Shown: piece after piece, positions 23,837-33,359 of the stretch
Position numbering within the stretch: the stretch's first letter is position 1
How the letters are laid out: every line of letters begins with the position of its first letter
Assembly (NCBI GenBank): GCA_047967505.1
Contig: CM106541.1
DNA from: Dipteris shenzhenensis
Taxonomy: Eukaryota > Polypodiophyta > Polypodiopsida > Gleicheniales
Direction: 5' to 3' (one strand)
DNA: 64,000 nt
The notes under the pieces: generated by a model
Databases searched by the model: none
Told to the model about the DNA's origin: nothing
Seen by the model: the letters and a program-made list of their open reading frames with translations, nothing else
Translations under genes and position numbers: made by a program

Positions 23837-23893
23837 TGTAGAGAGAGAATGTGTTACAATTCCTACATGCAGAGAGAGAAGCTCTCCAACTTG

Positions 23894-23901
23894 TATAAAT
23901 A
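23894..23901 (+). promoter_or_regulatory. Gypsy-1 LTR TATA box
   Basis: TATAAATA in the context TTGTATAAATACCCC. The same box occurs at 29654-29661 in the 3' LTR and at 43365-43372 in the related Gypsy-2 LTR, each followed by AATGGAATGAAGC, so it is conserved within the family. Confidence 0.75.
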
Positions 23902-24721
23902 CCCCATAATGGAATGAAGCCCACACTCTTTGGGGCATTGTGTTGAGTTCTACTTTGGTATTCCAAGCAATTGTCTCAAGTGTCCATGCTTCCTTGCACT
24001 CCACGTCCAAAAGCATGTCCTAACCTTGCAACCCCTCTTCCCCTCTCCTCCAACCTTGCAACCCATCCTCTCCCTCTCCTCCTCCCTCCTCCCTCTTCCT
24101 CCCTCCTCCTCCTCCTCTCTCCTCCTCCCTTCTCCTCCTCTCTCTTCTTTCCCCCATGCTCTTACACCTTCTTCCTCTCCCACTCCTATGCTCCCCCTAA
24201 ACCCCTTGTTCCTCAACCCTTAAACTCCATGATCTACGAGGGAGATGAGTTCTCCACCATGTACTCTACTCTAAACCTTACAACCTCTTCGAAACTCTGG
24301 TACCTCTCTCTAAACCTTGGAACTCCTTCTAATTCTGGAATCTCCTTCTAAACCTTGGAACTCCTACCCCTGGAACCTCCTTCCAAACCTTGGAACTCTT
24401 TCTAACCCTGGAACTCCTTCTAAACCTAAGAACCTCCTTCTAACCCTTAAACTCCTCCTAAACCCTGCAACCCCCAATAAAGGCGAAAGTCTTCATTATC
24501 TCAACCATGATGATACTTGTTCCCTTTACACATGCATGTGCTATGTTTGCTTACCACACTTAAGCCTACGTCTCTCAACGGAACACGACTCGAGGTCCTA
24601 AGCTACACATATACTACAAACGACAACCCCAATATATCTGTAGGTGACAAAAAGCCTCAGAACCTTGCAAACTGAGAATACCCTGTGCTTCCTACGAAAG
24701 CCGTAGGAAAGAGCCAACATT

Positions 24722-24739
24722 TGGCACTGCTGTTGGGGA
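24722..24739 (+). other. Gypsy-1 primer-binding site (tRNA-Asp type)
   Basis: TGGCACTGCTGTTGGGGA three bases after the LTR; it resembles the plant gypsy site TGGCGCCGTTGCCGGGGA with four changes, so it is partly eroded. Confidence 0.8.
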
Positions 24740-25119
24740 GACTAGCATCTCAAGTAACGAGTAAACATACGCAGGTAGGTGTTAAAAAACAAACTACATC
24801 AAACTTTCAAGAACATAACACTCAAGGGAAGGAGAGTAATTTTTATTTCCCATTCTTATTCTTCATCTTTCACATTTTGCCTCCATCCTCTTCTTCATTC
24901 TGAGCCCTATGCAAGACACTCCTCCCTCTCCATCGACCACCACCTTACTCCCATCCTCACATTGTAAGTGACTTCGAGCCCATCTCGTAGCGATAACCTA
25001 GCCATCCACGCACCGTTCATAGTTTCTCAACAATCCCATTACATCGAGAAAGACTTGGAGAGCATTTAGGTCACCACCTGTTCCTCCCTTTGGATTTCTG
25101 TCCGTCAAGTTTTTTTTCT

Positions 25120-25620
25120 TCTCTCTTTTTTCCCCCTCCCATTTCCACCACCCTCTTGCCCCTCCCCCCTCCATCTCCACCACCCCTTCTCCCTTTCCTC
25201 CCTCCATCTCCACCACCCCCTCCCCCTCCCCCTCCCCCCCTCCCCCCTCCCCCCTCCATCTCCACCACCCCCTCCCCCTTTCCCCCCTCCATCTCCATAT
25301 CCATCTCCATCTCCACCACCCCCTCCCCCCTTCCCCCTTTTCGCCCTCTATCTCCACCACCCCCTCCCCCTTCCCCCCCTTCCCCCCCTCCATCTCCACC
25401 ACCCCCTCCCCCCTTCCCCCTTTCCCCCCTCCATCTCCATCACCCCCTCCCCCTCCCTCCTTCCCCTTCCATCTCCACCACCCCCTCCCCCCTCCCCCCC
25501 TCCCCCCTCCATCTCCACCATCCCCTCCCCCCCTCCATCTCCACTACCCCCTCCCCCCTCCATCTCCACCACCCCTTCCCCCTTTCCCCCCTCCATCCCC
25601 GCCAATCCTCTACCTCGAAT
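25120..25620. repeat. Pyrimidine-rich leader repeats (CCCTCCATCTCCACCAC)n
   Basis: About 500 bp of irregular C/T-rich repeats in the leader between primer site and gag. The equivalent part of Gypsy-2 (44440-44728 and 49687-49835) is also pyrimidine-rich. Pro-rich or Gly/Glu-rich frames across it are by-products. Confidence 0.9.
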
Positions 25621-25667
25621 CCCCCCCTAAAATTCAATAACTTCCTTTAACTCCTCCACGCCCCAAC

Positions 25668-27520
25668 ATGGCTGGACGTTGTCGCAACAATGATGGGGAT
25701 ATCGACCTTGATGTAGAGGCTGACAATTTCTTTAATTGAAGAAATAATAACAATCAAGGCAGATGCCCCTTGGAAAAACTAGAACTTCCCAAATATAATG
25801 GTAGGGGAGATCTAGCCCGATTCCTCCAACATTTTGATGCCGCATGCTGCGTAGGTGGAGATCAATCCCATGAAACCAAGGTGGCTTGTTTTCCCATGGC
25901 CTTAACTGATGAAGTGTCTGAATGGTACCTAGACCTTCTAGTGGAAGAGCGCGCCGCATGGGACCTACTTCAAATAGAATTCAAACGATGCTTTCAAATG
26001 GAGAGGCTACAAGATGATCCCACTCTCCAACTCAGCAAGATCCAATAAGGCCGATGAGAAGATGTATGTACGTACTGGGTAAGATGAAAAGATTAATCGC
26101 CAAATGTGACCCACGCCTAGATGCAAAGTACCTCACAACATGGTTCATTGTAGGACTAAGAAAGAAAATCCAAAAGGATATGAAAAAGATAAGCAGCTAT
26201 GAAACGCTGCTCATGCGGCAGCCATTGACATCGAGGATGGCATGACCAACTCAGACACTAGTAGTGATGATGGCAGATCTAGTACAAGAGATAAGTGCTT
26301 GAAAAAAGGCAAATCCAAGTCGCCTGCCAAAACATCAAATGAAGATTGCCTAGAGGCCATGACTATGAAGCGGAAAGAAGACATGATGCAAGCCATGGAA
26401 TAAAAACTTCACTTGTCTCACCCGCCAACTCAGACATATCCACGGCGAGAAAATGTCTTGTGTCCACACTGCATGGCCAATCATACAAATGAGTGCTCTT
26501 TCCTAAGAGCAAGGATCACTGCACAAGCAAATCCACCACCAAGGTTGTGGTGCCATATCTGCATCGTCGGCGGCCATGATGAGAATAGTTGCATCTTCAA
26601 CATGTATAACAACCCGCCTCAACCTCAACAATACCAAGCGGCACCTATCCCAGTATACAGGCAACCGAACTTGCACAAGTGCCTCTAGCTCCAAGGCTAA
26701 ATCCTGTTTTCATTCGGACATGTCCCATAACTACTCATCCACCACCATATCCAAGAGCACCAAATCGAGCTCCTCAGGCAGTTCCAATACATCAATTACA
26801 AGCCAAGGAAGTAGACTCACCATTTGAGTATGAAGCAGAGTACCAAGTGTACTATATAGTAATATCAGTTTATGCAAATCAAGAACGTCCCAACACATAT
26901 TGTGCACCAATCAAGTGCTAGGGTTGTGGAGAAAATCACTGGATCACAAAGTGCCCTCATCGTGGTAGCCCAGCTACTTTCTAACCACTCTGCAGAGATT
27001 GTGGCATAGGACATGCTTATATGGATTGTCCCATGAAAAATAAGGTCCCAGAATAGATAGAAATTAAGCTTGACGTCCCCATCGGCATCATTGGGCTGGG
27101 CCATCAAAGTCTGGGTTCGGCAAGTGTAAAATCACGACCTGTAAATGTAATTACTTGCCAACAGAAAGAGGCCACCAGGGACCCTAACATTCCAATCCAA
27201 CCAAAGCGACTTCTGAAAAAGAAAGCACAAGTGCCTCCACCTCCACCAAGCAATGAGTAGCCGAGCTCATCCACATAAACTCTTGAGCCTCAAATAAAAG
27301 AAGCTCCATACCCAAATGCAAAGGTGGAGAAGGCTCGTTTTCAGGAACTTCAACAATGGGTACAAAACGAACAAGCTCAATTTGAGGCTCTGAGATAAGC
27401 TCAAGACCCAATCCATGACTTGACCCCACAAAGTATTGATATTGTACTTGAGCCTTTGTTCCAACAATAGACTCCACAACATAATGTACCGCCACATCAA
27501 CTTGAAGGTGCCGTACTCTC
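25668..27520 (+). pseudogene. gag: Gypsy-1 gag
   Basis: Likely start ATG at 25668 (MAGRCRNNDGD), with a TGA at 25737-25739, then the retrotransposon gag core KLELPKYNGRGDLARFLQHF, ACFPMALTDEVSEWYLDLL and FKRCFQMERLQDD. A TAA and frameshift follow at about 26046, then MKRLIAKCDPRLDAKYL and WFIVGLRKKIQKDMKK. Four CCHC-like knuckles are visible: CPHCMANHTNEC (26461), CHICIVGGHDENSC (26551), C(stop)GCGENHWITKC (26918) and CRDCGIGHAYMDC (26994). A Gln-rich tail ends near 27520. The protein would coat element RNA. At least four lesions make it non-functional. The closest relative in the window is the gag at 51055. Confidence 0.88.
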
Positions 27521-27529
27521 TAGCATCTT

Positions 27530-27995
27530 GAGTTGCCTTGTGTCAATTTCCATCGGAATCCTCCTAGTTATCGACTGGCGAAGTAGGATGGGTAGTCTTT
27601 CTTATGTTCACCAGGTTGACAAAGCACGCTCCCAATTGCATACTTGGATCCATCAGTCTGAACATGAAAATAAATATCCCAATCGGGAGATATAAGGATG
27701 GGTGATGTGATTAGGTGCCACTTTAAAAGCTCAAAAGCTTGGTCGCACTCTTCGGTCCATAAGAATTCCTAATAATTTGTAAACTGGTCTAGCTATCATG
27801 GCATACCACAATATAAATCTTCTATAATAGCCAGCATGTCCCATAAAGACCTGTACACCTTTGGAATTTGTAGGAGGAGGTAATTCCATGATGATTTTGA
27901 TTTTATCCATGTCAGTTGCAATCCCATGTTGAGAGACGATGTAATCAAATGCAGGGAGTATGGCATCTCCCTAAATCCAACAAAATGCCAGTTCA
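27530..27995 (-). pseudogene. Inverted gypsy RT/RNase H scrap inside Gypsy-1
   Basis: Read on the minus strand, opposite to the rest of the element, this gives MDKIKIIMELPPPTNSKGVQ, VFMGHAGYYRRFI and then a decayed start of RNase H. GHAGYYRRFI is the conserved end of the gypsy RT thumb. The block is flanked on the left by plus-strand gag and on the right by the plus-strand integrase tail, so a segment of pol has been inverted or inserted backwards while the remainder was lost. Confidence 0.82.
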
Positions 27996-28370
27996 TGGTC
28001 ACCCATCTATCAGTTAGAGAAGCATACAGAGATAAGACTAGTCACCTACCATGCCATGATAACAGAAAAATGTAGAAGAAAGGCATATTTTGACAGAAAT
28101 CTGAAAGCTAAAGACATCAAGGAAGGCGACTTAGTCTTGTTATACAATGCCAAAGTACACAAGGGGAAACTGAAGTATCTAGGTCAAGGACCCTACCGAG
28201 TATGAAAGATGAATCCCATCGGAGCTATATTGCTAGAAACATTGGATGGAGTCCAATTCAACACAATAATAAATGGGAGCCGACTGAAGCGCTACTACTT
28301 CAACATGCAAGCCACCCCTGACAAAAACGAAGATTTGGGAAACCAAGTCTTCCTTACTTAGGATTAGATT
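27996..28370 (+). pseudogene. Gypsy-1 integrase C-terminal remnant
   Basis: Plus strand: ITEKCRRKAYFDRNLKAKD, IKEGDLVLLYNAK, GKLKYLGQGPYRV, then a TGA, then GAILLETLDGVQF and INGSRLKRYYF. This is the GPF/Y-like module and GSRLK(P/R)Y end of plant gypsy integrases, which bind DNA and chromatin. The catalytic core and zinc finger are missing. It ends at a TAG near 28362. Confidence 0.82.
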
Positions 28371-28470
28371 GTATCACGAGCATTCACTAGCATATGCACA
28401 TTTTTGCACATATAATTTGCACTAGATTGTTACACGCACACTCACTGGCATATGCACATTTTTGCACATT
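28363..28470. repeat. 64-bp tandem duplication in the Gypsy-1 3' region
   Basis: CATATGCACATTTTTGCACAT occurs twice, about 64 bp apart, with similar flanks. It lies just after the integrase stop. Confidence 0.85.
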
Positions 28471-28679
28471 TAGCAAGACCTAATCAATTTCCTATTAGGG
28501 ATGATTGAGTCTTAGTTTCCCTATTAAATCCCAAATAAGCATATAGTTAGACACATCATGTGCACTCACACGATTTTGCATAAACACATAATAGATTGCA
28601 TCAATAATAGTATCACACACTTTCATTCCATACTCTTAAAGCATGCAATGAATTCACAAGTAGGACAAGAAGCTATGCC

Positions 28680-28990
28680 AAAACTCAAGATGAATTGGCA
28701 AAAGAGTCTGCAGCCTCAACAACGAGACCCCTGCCAAACATCACAGCCATCTCTTATATATGCAAAAATATCAGACTTGCATACAAATTATCTACAAGCT
28801 CAATGATACGGGTGCAATCGCATCCAACATGTATGCAAGATGGCAAGAAATACCAATCTCAACGACGAGACCCCCGCCAAACCTCTTCCCAAGAAGATTC
28901 GATGTCAGAGTCCACAGCCTCAGCAACGAGATCCCCTCTGAAATTCACAACCGTCTACCCCTTCTCAAGAGGAGATAAGCTTCCTGACTA
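28680..28990. repeat. Diverged repeats upstream of the Gypsy-1 3' LTR
   Basis: The phrase CAACGACGAGACCCCCGCCA and variants occur three times (about 28720, 28860 and 28921). Spacing is irregular. Confidence 0.6.
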
Positions 28991-29143
28991 CAGATCATAA
29001 ATTGTATGGTGCAAAAGCATTACAGCAGGAATGACTCGCATGGCACAAGCTCAATAGCCACTGGGTTACACACATGGCATCCCAACTCCGAATTCAAAAT
29101 AAGCCATAACCCGAGGACGGGCAATAAAATGGATCCGGGAGTA

Positions 29144-30518
29144 TGCTCATTCTGTGCCAACATGGACTTAGGTAGAATAGAATGTGTGTGTAGAGTAGCA
29201 GCAAAGCTCTGCTTATACTTGCATAAGGCTAGAAATAATCCCTCTTAGAAATCCAACTTGCATGTTCTACATGCAAGTTCTACATGCAACTCCTACATGC
29301 GAGTTGTACATGCGAGTTCTACATGCAAGTTTGACATATGACTTCTACATACAACTCCTACATGCAACTCCTACATCCGAGTTGTACATGCGAGTTGTAC
29401 ATGCAAGTTCTACATGCGAGTTGTACATGCGAGTTCTACATGCAAGTTCTATATACAACTTGTACATGTGAGTTCTACATGCAAGTTCTACATACGACTT
29501 CTACATACAACTCCTACATGCAACTCCTACATGTGAGTTGTACATGCGAGTTCTACATACGACTTCTACATGCAACTTCTATATGCAAGTTCTACATGTA
29601 GAGAGAGAATGTGTTACAATTCCTACATGCAGAGAGAGAAGCTTTCCAACTTGTATAAATACCCCATAATGGAATGAAGCCCACACTCTTTGGGGCATTG
29701 TGTTGAGTTCTACTTTGGTATTCCAAGCAATTGTCTCAAGTGTCCATGCTTCCTTGCACTCCACGTCCAAAAGCATGTCCTAACCTTGCAACCCGTCCTC
29801 CCCTCTCCTCCAACCTTGCAACCCATCCTCTCCCTCTCCTCCTCCCTCCTCCCTCTTCCTCCCTCCTCCTCCTCATCCTCTCTCCTCCTCCCTTCTCCTC
29901 CTCCTCCTCTCTCCTCCCTCCTCTCTCTTCTTTCCCCCATGCTCTTACACCTTCTTCCTCTCCCACTCCTATGCTCCCCCTAAACCCTTTGTTCCTCAAC
30001 CCTTAAGCTCCATGATCTACGAGGGAGACGAGTTCTCCACCATGTACTCCACTCTAAACCTTGCAACCTCTTCTAAACTCCGGTACCTCTCTCTAAACCT
30101 TGGAACTCCTTCTAACCCTGGAACCTCCTTCTAAACCTTGGAACTCCTACCCCTGGAACCTCCTACCCCTGGAACCTCCTTTTAAACCTTGGAACTCTTT
30201 TTAACCCTGGAACTCCTTCTAAACCTTGGAACCTCCTTCTAACCCTTAAACTCCTCCTAAACCCTGCAACCCCCAATGAAGGCAAAAGTCTTCATTATCT
30301 CAACCATGATGATACTTGTTACTTTTACACATGCATGTACTATGTTTGCTTACCACACTTAAGCCTACGTCTCTCAATGGAACACGACTCGAGGTCCTAA
30401 ACTACACATATACTACAAACGTTAACACTAATATATTTGTACGTGATAAAAAGGCTCGAAACCCTACATATTGAGTATACCTTGCTCTTCCTACGGAAGC
30501 CGTAGGAAAGAGCCAACA
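29144..30518 (+). repeat. Gypsy-1 3' LTR
   Basis: Begins TGCTCATTCTGTGCC, ends GAGCCAACA. Matches the 5' LTR throughout with substitutions, a rearranged 14-bp minisatellite and an extra CCTCCTACCCCTGGAA block near 30150. TATA box at 29654-29661. Confidence 0.92.
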
Positions 30519-31384
30519 TAATCCTGTGGTGTAGACACTACTGACACTCTCTATCCCACCCCATTTGGGCAAGCCAGTTGCCCACCAAAGCCCTCAGTGG
30601 GCCAAGAGCCATATGAAAAATTTGATGTGTCCAGGCTACTAGTTGCCCCATAAGGGCTTCCACAAAGAACAAAGGAAAAAAATAGAGATCCTGGTCTTAG
30701 TAGCGAGCTTTAAAAGGGACTACATCCTGCAATCTACCTACGACACGTCATCCAATCCGAGCATTGTAGGTATAGAACGGTTCCGCCTCTTGTGCTGCCA
30801 CCTAAGGGGTGTCACGGTCTTTTCTCTTGGGTCCCACTCTAGCTTTGGCAAGGCATGCAACTGACCAGTCTCTAAAAGCGGGTCCTCATGTGCCACTCCT
30901 CCTCTCTCAAGCCCAACATACAGATTCGTAGAGGAAGGGCGGGCCTTGAATCAAATGGTTGCACTCGCTAATGGTGAAGGATATGAGTCGACTCCATGGC
31001 TTGCCCACGATTAAGAGGGGGATCCCAAGAGGGGAGAATTGACCAAACCACAGTAGTCCCCTCAGGGGATGTGGTCTAGCGGTGGAAGCCATGAATGGCC
31101 ACCTCGTTCTATGTATGTTTGGTAGCAGTACCTCTGGAGGATCCGATATCTCATCCCTCCTCAATGAACGCACTAGTCCCCTAGGTCATGGGTTGGCCCA
31201 TAATTAATTTGGGCCGTTGGATCAAGAACCCTTAAAACTCAGAACCTCCCTCTCCATCAGTCTGGAAAATTTGACATAATTTCTCACCACGTGTCATGCT
31301 CCTAGCCTACCGACGATCGAGAAAGGCCACGTGTCAGCCCTTCCTGATCAAAATGCGACTGGATTTTGGCTCCCAACCACGAGT
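30519..31384. repeat. Tandem unit copy 1, part S1
   Basis: Continues the unit interrupted by Gypsy-1. It matches 32311-33180 at roughly 90% identity. It carries TGGCCCA...TGGGCC and two CCACGTGTCA motifs near its right end. No protein family is recognised. Confidence 0.88.
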
Positions 31385-33180
31385 ACATGAAGGGATATGG
31401 GCCTCATAGATGGTCTCACATGGAGCATGCCCAATGTACTATGTGGTCAAGGATGTAGACAAGTGTGTGTGTGTGTGAATGTGATATAACCAAGTGTGTG
31501 GTTGTGCCTAGATGGGTGGAGCTCTTGTTTTTTTATAAAGAGCCCAAGATAGTCTAATTTTTATGGACTGAAACAAACCTTTATATATACAAAGTCTCAT
31601 CATGTATTTTGTGAGATTCAGTCTCTTATCTTCTCCATGTATGTTTACTTCTTTTGTCTATTGATCCATGATCTCTTCAGCTTCCCTTGTGTACTTTGAT
31701 CCTAGAATTGCAATAGACTTCAAGATGACCTAGGCCACCAGCTCTGCGAGCTCCTCATCCTCCACACAATTGCGCATCCATAGCTTGGAGATCTGATGTC
31801 TCACTCGTAAATCACGTTTAGAATTTGGCTGTCCGAGGGGCTATAGACTACACCGTAAAATCTAGAGCAATGAGGGCAAGTGCATGATTCGAGAGAGTCG
31901 TCCTTGCACCCTTGTCGCCAATCATTGGCTCTCAAGAATCTCCTCACCTCCAAGAATCTGAGCAATGGGACTTCCAAATGTACTAGTCGGCCATGCTATC
32001 AATTATCACCCATACCTCTTGTCTTTCATGAGCTCTAGCATCCATATTCATGTGCAATTGTAGTACCCGAATGACCCAGGAACCATGCTCAACATGATTG
32101 ATCCTATCATGTGTCTTTGCCTCGAGTACCATAGTCAGATTCTCTAAAGGTAGCCTATGTACCCAAAGAGTAGGTGCCTAGCAGTCCTGGTGGGGGGAGC
32201 TAATTGAAAGCACCCTAGGTGACATAGCCTAACTCTTGTGAGACCTGTGCTAGAATCCTAAAAGCTTTGCGCCATGTAGTTGAGCATGTAGAGATAATGC
32301 TTTAGGCTCTCAATCCTGTGGTGTAGCTAGCACTCTCTATCCTACCCCATTTGGGCAAGCCAATTGCCCACCAAAGCCCTCGGTGGGCCAAGAGCCATAT
32401 GAAAAATGTGACGTGTCCAGGCTGTTAGTTGCCCTATAAGTGCTTCCACAAAGAATAAAGGAAAAAAATGGAGATCCTGGTCTTGGTAGCGAGCTCTAGA
32501 AGGAACTATGTCCTGCAATCTACCTATGGCACGTTGTCCAATCTGAGCATTGTAGGTGAAGAACGGTTCCGCCTCTTGTACTGCCACCTAAGGGGTGTCA
32601 TGGCCTTTTCTCTTGGGTCCCACCCAAAGGCATGTCCCTCCCAAAGCTCTACAACTAACCAGTCTCCAAAAGCGGGTCCTCATGTGCCACTCCTCCTCCC
32701 TCAAGCCCACCATACATACGCGTAGAGGAAGGGCGAGCCTTGCACCAGGCTGAGTATCTCAATCAAATGGTTGCGCTCGCTAATGGTGAAGCATATGAGT
32801 CGAGTACACAGCTTGCCCACGATCAAGAGGGAGATCCCAAGAGGGGAGAATTGACCAAACCACAGTAGTCCCCTCAGGGGATGTTTTCTAGTGGTGGAAG
32901 CCATGAACGGCCACCTCACTCTGTCTATGTCTGGTAGCAGTACCTCTGGAGGATTCGATATCTCATCCCTCCTCAATGAACACACTGGCCCCCTATGTCG
33001 TGGGTTGGCCCAGAATTAATTTGGGCCATTGGATCAAGGGCCCTTAAAACTCAGAATCTGCCTCTCCATCAGTCTGGAAAATCCGATGAATTTCTCACCA
33101 CGTGTCACGCTCCTAGCCTCGCGATGACATGTTAGCCCTTCCCGATCGAAATGCGATCGAATTTTGGCTCCCGACTGCGC
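31385..33180. repeat. Tandem unit copy 2 (R2 + S2), uninterrupted
   Basis: Full 1.8-kb second copy. The R/S junction at about 32310 reads CTCTCAATCCTGTGGTGTAG, giving the pre-insertion sequence of the Gypsy-1 target in copy 1. Confidence 0.88.
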
Positions 33181-33332
33181 CGTTTGATGGCGGGAATTCG
33201 ACCGGCTTGCTCCCCGGAGTAGTCCTTCTCTACTTCATCGGTGATTTGCGAGTGCTCACCGAACTGTGTGCGCTCGCCATCCACCCCTTGGCTACTCTAG
33301 ATGAGAATCTTCTCCTGGCAGTGGGGAGGTAA
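33129..33332 (+). other. CpG-rich open frame after tandem unit copy 2
   Basis: A 67-codon plus-strand frame (MLALPDRNAIEFWLPTAPF at its start) in DNA much richer in CG dinucleotides than its surroundings, followed by a possible donor GAG|GTAATT at 33328. Site II-like and G-box-like motifs lie about 50-130 bp upstream. No family is recognised. It may be a first exon, or just the edge of the repeat unit. Confidence 0.2.
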
Positions 33333-33359
33333 TTGCCTGAGGCTCTATCGCATGCATAT

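Larger units (their letters stand above)
23436..24719 (+). repeat. Gypsy-1 5' LTR
   Basis: Begins TGTTGACTCTGTGCC, ends GAGCCAACA. Contains a 14-bp minisatellite (23562-23836), a TATA box, a CT-rich block (24040-24160) and repeats of AACCTTGGAACTCC type (24270-24470). Confidence 0.92.
23436..30518 (+). mobile_element. Gypsy-1: rearranged Ty3/gypsy LTR retrotransposon
   Basis: A 7.1-kb plus-strand element. It has a 5' LTR (1,284 bp), a tRNA-Asp-type primer site, a pyrimidine-rich leader, gag with several zinc knuckles, an inverted scrap of reverse transcriptase, an integrase C-terminal remnant, and a 3' LTR (1,375 bp). Both LTRs begin TG and end GCCAACA. Protease, most of RT, RNase H and the integrase core are missing, so it cannot move on its own. 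It sits inside the first copy of a tandemly duplicated 1.8-kb unit with a 4-5 bp target duplication. Confidence 0.93.

Noticed and set aside
23554-23909. Possible repeat protein with MQVLHTTSTCNSYM-like units, also at 29262-29601
   Set aside because: Three frames give similar repeat peptides because the DNA is a 13-14 bp minisatellite inside LTRs.
25071-25650. Gly/Glu-rich and Pro/Ser-rich frames of up to 186 codons
   Set aside because: Low-complexity pyrimidine/purine tract of the Gypsy-1 leader read on two strands; the same holds at 29710-30006 and 43451-43921.
31270-31350. G-box pair as a proven promoter
   Set aside because: Short motifs occur by chance; kept only as a low-interest observation.
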